The notes: generated from the sequence alone by a model not told the origin. A stretch of 64,000 nt of DNA from JACVRW01 sp963803085 (GCA_963803085.1 CAWDLE010000029.1:23694-87693); one strand, 5' to 3'. Shown: positions 34,996-43,466, numbered from the stretch's first letter. A program made the numbers and translations.

Positions 34996-36291
34996 TCACC
35001 CTAGCTCTGTTTCGACGAGTTTCGCCAACCGATCAACGATTCCCTGGCACTCATCCTCACGCGGCGCCTCCACCATTACCCGCACCAGCGGCTCCGTACC
35101 GGAAGCGCGCACCAGAACCCTGCCGCGCCCCTCGAGCGCCTCGGACTCAGTCTCGACAGCGGCCCACACCGTGGTGGCGCCCTCGAGGGCCGTCCGGTCT
35201 CGCACGCGCACGTTCACGAGCCGCTGGGGCAGCTTCTGCATCGCGTGGCGATCGGCGAGATCGGCCCCCTGGAGCGCCTCGAGCGCGAGCAGCGCGGCCG
35301 CGGTGCCGTCACCGGAGGGGACGAAGGCCGTGTCGATGATGTGGCCGGACTGCTCGCCGCCGAGCGCCCAGCCGCGGCGCACCAGCTCGGCCAGCACGTT
35401 TCGGTCGCCCACGTCGGTCGTGGCCACCTCGATCCCGGCGTCGGCCATCGCGCGGTGGAAGCCGTAGTTGGTCATCACGGTCACGGCCACGCCGTCGCCC
35501 GCGAGCCTGCCGCTGCCGCGCAGGTGGAGCGCTGCCAGCGCCATCAGCTCGTCGCCGTCGACCACGGTCCCATGGCGGTCCAACGCCAACACCCGGTCGC
35601 CGTCGCCGTCGAAGGCGAACGCCACGTCGTGGTTGTCCATGTGCTGGGCCAGCGCCTCGATGTTCGTCGAGCCGACCTCCTGGTTGATGTTGCGGCCGTC
35701 CGGCTCCACTGCGATCGCGTCCACCTCGGCGCCCATGCGCCGGAAGATCTCGGGTGCCACGCGGTGAGTGGCCCCGTTCGCGCAGTCGAGCAGCACGCGC
35801 AGTCCGCTGAGGTCGAGCGACGAGAAGCGCAGCTGGAGCTCGCGCAGGTAGTCCCCGCCCGCGCCGTGTAGCTCGCGCAGGCGGCCGATGAGCGCGCTCG
35901 GCTCCTCCAGCCGACGCTCGATCTCGGCCTCCTGGTCGTCGCCGATCTTCATGCCCTCTGGCCCGAAGAACTTGATGCCGTTGTCGGGGTACGGGTTGTG
36001 TGACGCCGACACCACGGCCGCCATCTCGAAGCCGTAGCGCCTGACGAGCACGGAGGCGCCCGGCGTGGGCAGCACGCCTGCGAGCAGAGCGTGTCCCCCG
36101 CCGGCGGCGATGCCGGCGGCAAGGGCCGCCTCGAGCATCTCCCCCGATTCGCGCGTGTCGCGCACGATCAGGATCTGGGGATGGTCCACAGGCGAGGTCA
36201 GGGCCGCCGCCCGGCCCAGCTTCAGGGCGAGGTCGGCAGTCAGAAACTCTCCCGCGACCCCGCGGACCCCGTCCGTCCCGAATAACCGCAT
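34996..36291 (-). CDS. glmM: phosphoglucosamine mutase
   Basis: A 431-residue alpha-phosphohexomutase, near the family length of ~445. The N-terminal FGTDGVRGVAG, the phosphoserine loop VVSASHNPYPDNGIKFF (near 95-110), the metal loop DGDGDR and the C-terminal RASGTEPLVRVM are all present. It converts glucosamine-6-P to glucosamine-1-P between GlmS and GlmU. It starts eight bases after rpsI and is followed nine bases later by glmS. Confidence 0.96.
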   Translation of the reverse strand: MRLFGTDGVRGVAGEFLTADLALKLGRAAALTSPVDHPQILIVRDTRESGEMLEAALAAGIAAGGGHALLAGVLPTPGASVLVRRYGFEMAAVVSASHNPYPDNGIKFFGPEGMKIGDDQEAEIERRLEEPSALIGRLRELHGAGGDYLRELQLRFSSLDLSGLRVLLDCANGATHRVAPEIFRRMGAEVDAIAVEPDGRNINQEVGSTNIEALAQHMDNHDVAFAFDGDGDRVLALDRHGTVVDGDELMALAALHLRGSGRLAGDGVAVTVMTNYGFHRAMADAGIEVATTDVGDRNVLAELVRRGWALGGEQSGHIIDTAFVPSGDGTAAALLALEALQGADLADRHAMQKLPQRLVNVRVRDRTALEGATTVWAAVETESEALEGRGRVLVRASGTEPLVRVMVEAPREDECQGIVDRLAKLVETELG

Positions 36292-36299
36292 GGCGCGAA

Positions 36300-37232
36300 C
36301 TAGCGCTTCGAGAACTGCGGCCGCTTGCGGGCCTTCTTGAGCCCGGCCTTCTTGCGTTCCTTCTCGCGCGGGTCGCGAGTGAGGTAGCCGCGGCGTTTCA
36401 GCTCGGTGCGCAGCGCCGGGTCGGCCTCCACGAGAGCGCGTGCAATGCCGTGGCGCAGCGCGTTCGCCTGCGCCGACACGCCGCCTCCGTGAATACGGGC
36501 CACCACGTCCATGCGCGTTTGGTAGCCGGCCGCCTCGAGCGGCTGGCTCGCCATGCGCTGCAGGCGGACGCGCGGGAAGTACTCGTCGAGGTGGCGACCG
36601 TTGATCGTGTAGGTGCCCTCGCCCGGCTTCAGGATCACGCGCGCGATCGCGGTCTTGCGCTTGCCGGTGGCGTTGTAGCGGGCATCGGCCGCGAGCTCGA
36701 GCGGCGTGTGAGCCACCGGCGCGGGCTCGGCGCCCTCCTCGCCCGGCTCGCCGTCCTCGGTTCCTGCGGCGTCGGGATCGGCGTATTCGCCGTACTCGTC
36801 GTACTCGCCACCCTCGGAGCGCTGCTCTTCGAGCACGAGGTCGGGCTCGAGGTGAGCGCCGGGGATGACCTCGTCGCCGCGGGCATCCTTCTGCTTGCCC
36901 GCGCGGGGGCGCTCTGGCACAGCCTCGTCGGGCGCAGCCTCGTCTGGCGCAGCCTCGTCGGGCGCAGCGTCGGCGGCCGGCTCCTCGGCGGCCGGCTCCT
37001 CAGCCGCGGGCTCCTCGCCCTCGCTGGTGGTGGCCTGGTCGAGCTCGTCGAGGCCCTCGATCTCGGGGCCGGGGGCCTCCGAATCGGCGGGCTCCTCGCC
37101 GGGAGTGTCGGCCGGTGGGTCGGTCTCGGACGGCGTGGCCTCGCCCGGCTCGCCCGGAACGCCCGCGGTGGTCTCGTCCGCCGAAGGGCCCTCCTCCTCG
37201 TCGCCCTCGGGCTGCTGGGGCTCTTCGGTCAT
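36300..37232 (-). CDS. rpsI: 30S ribosomal protein S9 with long acidic N-terminal extension
   Basis: The C-terminal ~130 residues are a standard S9 (YNATGKRKTAIARV, GRHLDEYFPR, GGGVSAQANALRHGIARAL, KARKRPQFSKR). They are preceded by ~175 residues rich in Glu, Asp, Ala and Pro, with short repeats such as EEPAAEEPAAEEPAAD and DEAAPDEAAPDEA, and little predicted structure. The start ATG overlaps the rplM stop (TGATG), so the extension is in the coupled reading frame. A normal S9 is ~130 residues. The tail would project from the small-subunit head; its role is unknown. Confidence 0.93.
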   Translation of the reverse strand: MTEEPQQPEGDEEEGPSADETTAGVPGEPGEATPSETDPPADTPGEEPADSEAPGPEIEGLDELDQATTSEGEEPAAEEPAAEEPAADAAPDEAAPDEAAPDEAVPERPRAGKQKDARGDEVIPGAHLEPDLVLEEQRSEGGEYDEYGEYADPDAAGTEDGEPGEEGAEPAPVAHTPLELAADARYNATGKRKTAIARVILKPGEGTYTINGRHLDEYFPRVRLQRMASQPLEAAGYQTRMDVVARIHGGGVSAQANALRHGIARALVEADPALRTELKRRGYLTRDPREKERKKAGLKKARKRPQFSKR

Positions 37233-37666
37233 CAGGCGCTTACCTCCATCTGCTCGGGCTTCTGCGCGGCGTGGGGATGGTCCGGCCCGGCGTAGATCTT
37301 GAGCTTGCGCAGCTGCGCGCGGCCAAGCTTGGTGCGCGGCAGCATGCCCTTCACGGCGAGGCGCACGACCTCCTCGGGCCTGCGCGCGAGCATCTCGTCG
37401 AGCGTACGGCTGCGGAGTCCGCCCGGATAGCCGGAATGCCGGTAATAGAGCTTCTCTGCACGCTTGTTGCCGGTCACCGAGATCTTCTCGGCGTTCACGA
37501 CGACCACGAAGTCGCCCACGTCGATGTGCGGCGTGTACTCGGGCTTGCGCTTACCGCGGAGGGCATCCGCGATCTGCGTCGCGAGCCTGCCCAGCGTTTT
37601 GCCGGAGGCGTCGACCACGAGCCAGTTGCGCTCGCGGGTAGCCGGTGTCGCCACATAAGTCTTCAT
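37232..37666 (-). CDS. rplM: 50S ribosomal protein L13
   Basis: A 144-residue L13 (NWLVVDASGKTLGRLATQIA, LRGKRKPEYTPHIDVGDFVVVVNAEKI, MLPRTKLGRAQLRKLKIYAG). The ATG at 37666 matches family length; earlier in-frame starts lie in the leader. No Shine-Dalgarno is visible before it. A GC hairpin (37676-37692) ends ten bases upstream of the start. It heads the rplM-rpsI-glmM-glmS run. Confidence 0.96.
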   Translation of the reverse strand: MKTYVATPATRERNWLVVDASGKTLGRLATQIADALRGKRKPEYTPHIDVGDFVVVVNAEKISVTGNKRAEKLYYRHSGYPGGLRSRTLDEMLARRPEEVVRLAVKGMLPRTKLGRAQLRKLKIYAGPDHPHAAQKPEQMEVSA

Positions 37667-37675
37667 CACAAAGGA

Positions 37676-37692
37676 GCCGCCAAAGCGGCGGC
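37676..37692 (-). promoter_or_regulatory. leader hairpin before rplM
   Basis: A 6-bp GC stem with 5-nt loop (GCCGCC-GCTTT-GGCGGC read on the minus strand) ends ten bases from the rplM start, where a ribosome binding site would be expected. L13 or S9 operons are autoregulated in other bacteria, so a translational operator is possible. This is inference from position only. A TACACT hexamer at 37702-37707 (minus) could be the -10 box. Confidence 0.35.
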
Positions 37693-37735
37693 CGGGCTCG
37701 TAGTGTAGCCATGTAGAGAGCGTCTGGCCCGTGGG

Positions 37736-37741
37736 TATACT
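37736..37741 (+). promoter_or_regulatory. -10 box for the riboswitch transcript
   Basis: TATACT lies about 10-15 bases before the first conserved riboswitch helix, a good match to the -10 consensus. No convincing -35 hexamer is seen at the usual spacing. This would place the RNA start near 37748. Confidence 0.45.
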
Positions 37742-37754
37742 GCCCGCCAAGTAA

Positions 37755-37905
37755 GTGCCTGCCGAATCTCCGGGCTGCCGTAGCCCGGGAACGGGGGAAC
37801 CGTTCGAGAGGCGTCGAAGCAGTCTCTCGAGGGGCGAATCACCGGGACTATCCCGGCGTAGCGCTGCTCTTCAGGCGCGAGCCCGTCAGCTAACCCCGTA
37901 GGCCG
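37755..37905 (+). ncRNA. c-di-AMP (ydaO/yuaA-type) riboswitch
   Basis: The leader carries the conserved landmarks of this class in order: GCCGAATCTCCGGG, CGGGGGAACCG, GGGGCGAATCACCGGG and the highly conserved GCCCGTCAGCTAACCCCGTAGGC at its end. It stands immediately before a secreted M23 cell-wall peptidase, a classic target: c-di-AMP typically turns such genes off by premature termination. I see no strong terminator between it and the start codon, so control could be translational. Identification is from remembered consensus, not a covariance-model search. Confidence 0.9.
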
Positions 37906-37930
37906 AAAAACGAAGAGAGGCCGTAGGAGT

Positions 37931-39145
37931 TTGCGAGACACTCGTCTTCCCGCGAAGCGTGGCGCCTGTGCACTTGTTCTGTGCGCGCTGGTGGCGGCAC
38001 CCGCGGCAGCGGCGCAGTCCTCGGGCGGAGGTACGACCTACGTCGCCACGCCCAAGGTCAGCAAGGTCACCTGCCTGCGCAGCTGCGCCTCCAAGCAGCG
38101 CGCGCGCGGCGGCTCGGTGCTGAAGATCACCGGCACGGCACTCGCGAGCGTCGACCAGGTGACCTACCTCGGCAGCTACGGCCGCAGCGACGACGTGTCC
38201 GTGAAGGTGCGCCCGGGCAGCGATCAGCGCATCAGCGCGCGCGTGCCGATCGGGGCCGTGACCGGCCCGATCTCGTTGTCCACGCCGGCCGGCGGGCGCT
38301 CGGCGCCCACCAAGCCGGTGCTCATCCTCCCGCCGCTGCCGCCCGAGCCGAACGCCGAGCTCTCGCCCGTGCCCGGTCCGAGCGCGAACGGAGCACCCCG
38401 GCTCGAGACAGGCACGAGCCGCACCAAGGCCTTCGTGGGCGCGCGTCCCGGCGTGACGTTCTCGTTCCGGCTCTCGGGCGCCTCCGCCTCCGCGCTCAAG
38501 GTGGAGCTGGTGAGCGCGGGCGACGGCGTGGTGGTGAAGACGTGGACCCCACAGGAGGTGCCACCGGACCAGGTCCAGAGCATCTCCTGGAGCGGCCGCC
38601 TCGGCCGCGCGGCGGCAGCGCCCGGCCGCTACTCGTTCCGCCTCACCGCCGCGAGCGCCGACGGCGCCGAGGCTCACAGCTCGCAGTCGGGCGACGTGGG
38701 CCGTGACTCGTTCGACCTCTACGACAACCTCTTCCCCGTGCGCGGCCGCCACGACTACGGCGGCACCGGCGCCCACTTCGGCGCGGGCCGTGCGGGACAC
38801 AGCCATCAGGGGCAGGACGTGATGGCCAAGTGCGGCACGCGCATGGTCGCCGCGCGCGGCGGCCGCATCAAGTTCAAGCAGTACCACGCGGCGGCGGGCC
38901 ACTACATCGTGATCGACGGCGACGGCACCGACCTCGACTACGTCTACATGCACCTCGACCAGCCCTCCCCGTTCGGCGAGGGCGACCGCGTGTACACGGG
39001 GCAGACGATCGGAGCAGTAGGCGACAGTGGCAACGCCAGGGGCTGCCACCTCCACTTCGAGTTATGGGGCGCCCCCGGCTGGTACGACGGCGGCAAGCCC
39101 TTCGATCCGTTCCCCTCCTTGCAAGCTTGGGATAGCTGGTCTTAG
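37931..39145 (+). CDS. secreted M23-family peptidoglycan endopeptidase
   Basis: A 404-residue protein. The signal peptide (GACALVLCALVAAPAAAA) is followed by an IPT/TIG-like beta domain (about 38-135), a second Ig-like region (about 155-250) and a C-terminal LytM domain. Zinc ligands are in HSHQGQDV (near 297) and HLHFELWG (near 375). It hydrolyses peptide bridges of the wall. TAGGAG sits very close to the TTG start at 37931. The upstream c-di-AMP riboswitch links its expression to wall or osmotic stress. Confidence 0.92.
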   Translation: MRDTRLPAKRGACALVLCALVAAPAAAAQSSGGGTTYVATPKVSKVTCLRSCASKQRARGGSVLKITGTALASVDQVTYLGSYGRSDDVSVKVRPGSDQRISARVPIGAVTGPISLSTPAGGRSAPTKPVLILPPLPPEPNAELSPVPGPSANGAPRLETGTSRTKAFVGARPGVTFSFRLSGASASALKVELVSAGDGVVVKTWTPQEVPPDQVQSISWSGRLGRAAAAPGRYSFRLTAASADGAEAHSSQSGDVGRDSFDLYDNLFPVRGRHDYGGTGAHFGAGRAGHSHQGQDVMAKCGTRMVAARGGRIKFKQYHAAAGHYIVIDGDGTDLDYVYMHLDQPSPFGEGDRVYTGQTIGAVGDSGNARGCHLHFELWGAPGWYDGGKPFDPFPSLQAWDSWS

Positions 39146-39174
39146 GCGCTCCCCGAAGCAATAGGCTGGCCGAC

Positions 39175-39585
39175 ATGGCCGGCTACACGATCAGAAGCCT
39201 TGAAGACATTCCGGACGTCCTCGGTGACTACCCGGGCGAGATGCGGATGAGCGCCGTAAGCGACCTCGGCACCGAGCAGGTGGGCTTCACTTGGCGCCGG
39301 ATGCCGCCGCTGACAGGGGGCAAGGGCAGCTACGGGCACCGCCACAAGACGCAGGAGGAGGTCTACTTCGTGGCGTCCGGCACCCTCCAGTTCAAGCTGG
39401 AGGACGAGGTGATCGACGTGTCCGAGGGCACGGTCGTCCGCGTGTCGCCCGAGGTGGCGCGCTCGGTCTGGAACAAGGGGCCGGATGACGCGGTCGTGAT
39501 CGTGGTCTCCACCAAGTCCGAGGATCCGCGCAAGGACACCGAGAGCGTCGAGGACTTCTGGCCGGAGGGCGACGACGTCGGCTAG
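39175..39585 (+). CDS. cupin-domain protein
   Basis: A 136-residue single-cupin protein. Motif 1 is GHRHKTQEEVYFVASGTLQF (His, His, Glu metal ligands near 56-63). Motif 2 (TVVRVSPEVARSVWNKG) lacks the usual final His. It may be a small sugar isomerase, an oxidoreductase or a ligand-binding protein; the reaction cannot be assigned. It starts 29 bases after the M23 peptidase stop and may be read through from it. Confidence 0.82.
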   Translation: MAGYTIRSLEDIPDVLGDYPGEMRMSAVSDLGTEQVGFTWRRMPPLTGGKGSYGHRHKTQEEVYFVASGTLQFKLEDEVIDVSEGTVVRVSPEVARSVWNKGPDDAVVIVVSTKSEDPRKDTESVEDFWPEGDDVG

Positions 39586-39712
39586 GGATTCAAAGGCAAA
39601 GAGCTTTCTCGAGTGGATCGCGCCGCCCGAGGGAGTCGAGGCGCTGGCGGCAGGGAAGAAGCCGGAGCTGCTCGAGGGCGTCGCGGAGGCGCACTGGACG
39701 ACCGATGAGGAC

Positions 39713-41674
39713 GTGGAGCGAGCCCGCGAGACCGTGAGCCGGCTCGAGCGGGGCGAGCCACTCTCCCCGGAGGACTCCTTCATCGCCGAGGCGATCATCC
39801 TGCCGAACGAGCGTCCGGTGGTGGACGTGGTGAACGGGACCTACGACACGCCTCCGCCGCCGTTCAAGCACCTTGGGAAAAAGTCCGCGCGCGCCAGGAT
39901 CCAGGCGGCGCTGCCGGCGATCGGCCGGGTGGAACTCCCCGACCACCCCTCTCTGCCCTACGGCGGCACCGGCTTCGTGGTGGGCGACGACCTGCTGATG
40001 ACGAACAGGCATGTGGCCGAGCTGTTCGCGACGGGGCTCGGGCGAGAGACGCTGTCGTTCATCCCCGGGCAGAGCGCCGCGGTCGACTTCCTGCGCGAGC
40101 GCGACCGGCCCGACTCGCTCCTGTTCCAGATCGGCCGGGTTGCAATGGTGCATCCGTACTGGGACATGGCGCTGCTGGTGGTCGACGGCCTGACGTCGGT
40201 CACTCCCCTGAGCCTCTCCACCGCCCCGCCGGGAGACCTGCGCGAGCGCGATGTGGTGGTGGTGGGCTATCCGGCGCTCGACCCGCGCAACGCCGTCGAG
40301 GTGCAGAACCGGATCTTCGCCGGCGTCTTCAACGTGAAGCGCCTGCAGCCCGGAAGGCTCAGGGACGTGGAGAGCATCCGCAGCTTCGGGCATCCCGTGG
40401 CAGCCGTGACGCACGACAGCTCGACGCTCGGCGGCAACTCTGGCTCGGCCGTGGTGGACGTGAAGACCGGCGAGGTGGTGGGGCTCCACTTCGCGGGCGT
40501 GTACCTCGAGGCGAACTACGCGGTGCCGACGCATGAGCTGGCGCTCGACCGCCGCGTGGTGGAGGCGGGCGTGAACTTCGACGGCGAGATCGCGGGCGAC
40601 GCCGCCACGCCGTGGGACCCGTTCTGGAACGAAGCCGACGCCGAGGCGCCCGCTGCCTCGATCCGCACGGAGACGCTTCCGATCGAAATAACGATCCGTA
40701 TCGAGAGCGGCGCCTCGAAGGTCGGCGTGGCGGCAGTGGAAGCACTGGTCGAGCCCTTCCACGACGAGGAGTTCTCGGACCGGGACGGATACGACGAGCG
40801 ATTCCTCGGAGTCCGCGTGCCCCTGCCGAGGGTGCTCGACAGGAAGATCGTGTCGAAACAGGACGACGGCGCCTACATCCTGCGGTACGAGCATTTCTCC
40901 GTTGTGATGCACAAGACGCGGCGGTTGGCGCTCTACACGGCGTCGAACGTGGACGCCGAGCCCGGCCGAAAACAGCCGGAGCCTGGCCGCGACTACACCC
41001 GCAAGGGCCTGACCGGGCTTGGCGACAACGACCAGGAGAAGTGGTTCACCGATCCACGGATCCCGGCCATCCACCAACTGCCCGACCGCTTCTTCACCAA
41101 GGATCGCGCGTCGTTCGACAAGGGGCACATCGTCAGGCGCGAGGACGTGGCGTGGGGCAACAGCTTCGACGAGGTGCGGCGGGCTAACGGCGACACCTTT
41201 CACGTGACGAACTGCTCGCCGCAGGTGGCGAAGTTCAACCGCTCGAACCTGAAGGGCCTGTGGGGGCAGCTCGAGAACCTGGTCCTCGAGCAGGCCGAGA
41301 CCGAGCGCTACTCGGTGTTCGCCGGGCCCGTGTTCGGCAGCGACGACCGCTTCTTCCTCGGCGTGGACGACGCCGGCTCGGTGCGTGTCGCCATTCCGCG
41401 CCAGTTCTGGAAGGTCGTGGTGGCGAAGAGCGCCAGGAAGCTCCAGACGTTCGCCTTCGTCCTCGACCAGGATCTGTCCGGCACGGAACTGGAGGGCCTC
41501 GAATTCGCCGTGGACGAGCCGTGGCGCGAGCGGATGATCGCCGTCAAGGACCTCGACAATCTGATCCCGGAGATCACGTTCCCCAAGCAGCTGCTGGACT
41601 CGGATCAGATCAACGCCGACCCCGGCGAGGCCGTGAGGGCGAGCGGCGGCGGCATGGAGACCTTCCAGGCCTGA
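39713..41674 (+). CDS. trypsin-like serine protease fused to NUC1 DNA/RNA non-specific endonuclease
   Basis: A protein of at least 653 residues. The N-terminal half is a trypsin-fold protease with an intact triad: His in MTNRHVAELF, Asp in YWDMALLVVD and Ser in GGNSGSAVVD. After a ~120-residue linker comes a NUC1 nuclease with FDKGHIV (DRGH with Arg to Lys), the metal Asn in AKFNRSNLKGLWGQLE and the following Glu. No signal peptide is seen. GTG 39713 is the first canonical start, but coding-like sequence (SFLEWIAPPEGVEALAAG) extends in frame back to about 39590 without one. A toxin or defence effector is possible. Confidence 0.85.
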   Translation: MERARETVSRLERGEPLSPEDSFIAEAIILPNERPVVDVVNGTYDTPPPPFKHLGKKSARARIQAALPAIGRVELPDHPSLPYGGTGFVVGDDLLMTNRHVAELFATGLGRETLSFIPGQSAAVDFLRERDRPDSLLFQIGRVAMVHPYWDMALLVVDGLTSVTPLSLSTAPPGDLRERDVVVVGYPALDPRNAVEVQNRIFAGVFNVKRLQPGRLRDVESIRSFGHPVAAVTHDSSTLGGNSGSAVVDVKTGEVVGLHFAGVYLEANYAVPTHELALDRRVVEAGVNFDGEIAGDAATPWDPFWNEADAEAPAASIRTETLPIEITIRIESGASKVGVAAVEALVEPFHDEEFSDRDGYDERFLGVRVPLPRVLDRKIVSKQDDGAYILRYEHFSVVMHKTRRLALYTASNVDAEPGRKQPEPGRDYTRKGLTGLGDNDQEKWFTDPRIPAIHQLPDRFFTKDRASFDKGHIVRREDVAWGNSFDEVRRANGDTFHVTNCSPQVAKFNRSNLKGLWGQLENLVLEQAETERYSVFAGPVFGSDDRFFLGVDDAGSVRVAIPRQFWKVVVAKSARKLQTFAFVLDQDLSGTELEGLEFAVDEPWRERMIAVKDLDNLIPEITFPKQLLDSDQINADPGEAVRASGGGMETFQA

Positions 41675-42954
41675 CCGCTGAGCTTCCGCCCGGCCCACGC
41701 GCACCAGCCGCCTGGCAGACGGTCGGCTGGACCGTACGGCCGGCCGCCTTCCTGCGGCGCGTGCACCAGCGCTTCGGCGACCCCGTCACGATCCGCACGC
41801 TCTGGACCGACGAGCCGATGGTGCTGTTCTCGGGCCCGGAGGCGGTCCGGGAGATCTTCCGGCTCGACCCGGCGATCGCACCCGCCGGGCAGAGCTGGGA
41901 GTTCGTGCGGCCCTTCGCCGGGGAGCACTCCATCCTGGTCCTCGACGGTGAGGAGCACCTGCGCGAGCGGCGGCTGCTGCAGGGGCCGTTCCACGGCGAG
42001 CGCATGCGCGGCTTGAGGCCTCTGGTGGCCGAGCTCGCCGAGCGGGAGCTCGGCTCATGGAGCGGGCGGGTGACCACGCTCGACCGGATGAAGGAGCTCA
42101 CGCTCGAAACCATTCTGCGGGTGGTGTTCGGAGCTCGCGACGACGAGGCTGCCGGCCTCCGCGATGCCGTGCACGGCACGCTCGACATCGTCCGCTCGAT
42201 GCCGCGCATGATCGCCATGTCGCTCGTCCAGCGCGACCTCGGCCCGCGCAGCCCCTGGGGCCAGTTCCGGCTGGCGGTCGAGCACTTCGACGAGCTGCTG
42301 CTCGAACTGGTGGCCCGCCGCCGCGCGGAGCCTGCGGGCGACTCGGTGCTTGCGCTGCTGCTCGAGCAGCGCGACGCGGACGGGAACCCGCCGAGTGATC
42401 GCCACCTGCGCGATCAGCTCGTGGCCCTGCTCGCCGCTGGGCACGACACCTCGGCGGCGTCGCTCGCCTGGGCGTTCGAGCGGCTCGCCCGCCACCCGGC
42501 GGTGCAGGCGCGCCTGCGCGCGGGCGATCCGGACTACCTCGACGCCGTGGTGAAGGAGGTCCTGCGCGCGCGGCCGGCGCTCACGATCGCCCCTCGGCTG
42601 CTACTGGAGCCGGTGGAGATCGCGGGGCGGAGACTGCCCGCAGGCGTGCACGTGGCCGCGTGCATCTGGCTCGCGCTGCGCCGCGAGGACCTCTGGCCGC
42701 AGGCGGGCGCGTTCCGGCCCGAGCGCTGGCTCGAGGGCGAGCCGGCGCCGAACCCGATGTCGTGGATCCCGTTCGGAGGCGGCGTGCGCCGCTGCGCCGG
42801 AGCGCCGTTCGCCGAGATGGAGATGCGCGAGGTGCTGCGGGCGGCCGGAGCGCTGACCATCCGCCCCGCCCGGCCAGAGCCCGAGCGTGCGCGCCGCAGT
42901 GCCCTCGTGGTGACGCCGCAGCGCGGCGGCGAGGTGATCGTCGCGCAGGCCTAG
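41671..42954 (+). CDS. cytochrome P450, apparent CTG start
   Basis: A P450 of about 427 residues. The I-helix AGHDTSAASLAW, the ExxR motif in VVKEVLRARP, the PERW meander and the heme loop FGGGVRRCAGAPFAEME (Cys ligand near 370) are all present. The start is inferred: homology begins with ELPPGPRAPAAWQT, and the only codon in the right place is CTG 41671, overlapping the previous stop as CTGA. The next canonical start (GTG 41760) would remove a conserved N-terminal part. No redox partner is adjacent; substrate unknown. Confidence 0.85.
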   Translation: MTAELPPGPRAPAAWQTVGWTVRPAAFLRRVHQRFGDPVTIRTLWTDEPMVLFSGPEAVREIFRLDPAIAPAGQSWEFVRPFAGEHSILVLDGEEHLRERRLLQGPFHGERMRGLRPLVAELAERELGSWSGRVTTLDRMKELTLETILRVVFGARDDEAAGLRDAVHGTLDIVRSMPRMIAMSLVQRDLGPRSPWGQFRLAVEHFDELLLELVARRRAEPAGDSVLALLLEQRDADGNPPSDRHLRDQLVALLAAGHDTSAASLAWAFERLARHPAVQARLRAGDPDYLDAVVKEVLRARPALTIAPRLLLEPVEIAGRRLPAGVHVAACIWLALRREDLWPQAGAFRPERWLEGEPAPNPMSWIPFGGGVRRCAGAPFAEMEMREVLRAAGALTIRPARPEPERARRSALVVTPQRGGEVIVAQA

Positions 42955-43433
42955 GGCTTGGCCAGCACGACGGAGGTCTCGATCTGGCGATCCGGGATCG
43001 TCCAGTACGTCCTCAGCAGCTCGGTTGCGCGCTCGCGTGAGAGCAGCTCGAAGCCGTGGCGGCGGTAGAAGCCGATCGCCCAGTCGGCGGCCGCCCAGGT
43101 GCCGACGAGGATGGGCTGCGTGGCCGCGCTGGAGACATGCTCGAGCAACGCGCCGCCGACTCCCTTGCGCTGGCTCTCCGGTGAGACGTAGGCATGGCGG
43201 ATCAGGTCGACGTCGCTGAGCGGCTGGATCCCGATCACCCCGAGGAGCTCGCCGTCCTCCTCCCCGCCCCAGAACTCGACGCCCGCGGCGATCTCGCCAT
43301 CCAGCTCCTCCGAGGACATGTACGGCTCGTGCCAGCGATCGGCGGGGATGACGCCGCGATACGCCTCGGCGGCCGCATTCACGATCGCGAGGATGGCTTC
43401 GGTCTCGTCCTCACGGCACGGGCGGATGGTCAT
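42951..43433 (-). CDS. GNAT-family N-acetyltransferase
   Basis: A 160-residue acetyltransferase with the acetyl-CoA loop SQRKGVGGALLEHV (near 93-106) and the FYRRHGFELL motif near 130. The N-terminal half (EDETEAILAIVNAAAEAYRG) is the usual substrate-side region. Substrate unknown. The 3' end overlaps the P450 stop by four bases in convergent orientation. Confidence 0.88.
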   Translation of the reverse strand: MTIRPCREDETEAILAIVNAAAEAYRGVIPADRWHEPYMSSEELDGEIAAGVEFWGGEEDGELLGVIGIQPLSDVDLIRHAYVSPESQRKGVGGALLEHVSSAATQPILVGTWAAADWAIGFYRRHGFELLSRERATELLRTYWTIPDRQIETSVVLAKP

Positions 43434-43466
43434 CGAGCGGCCACGCTACCTGTGTTCTAATGCCGG

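Noticed and set aside
37931..37950. Insertion or phage attachment site near the riboswitch
   Set aside because: All conserved blocks are explained by the c-di-AMP aptamer; no repeats or integrase are nearby.
39590..41704. Long minus-strand open frame opposite the protease-nuclease gene
   Set aside because: The plus strand encodes recognisable catalytic motifs; the antisense translation is low-complexity His/Val/Arg-rich.
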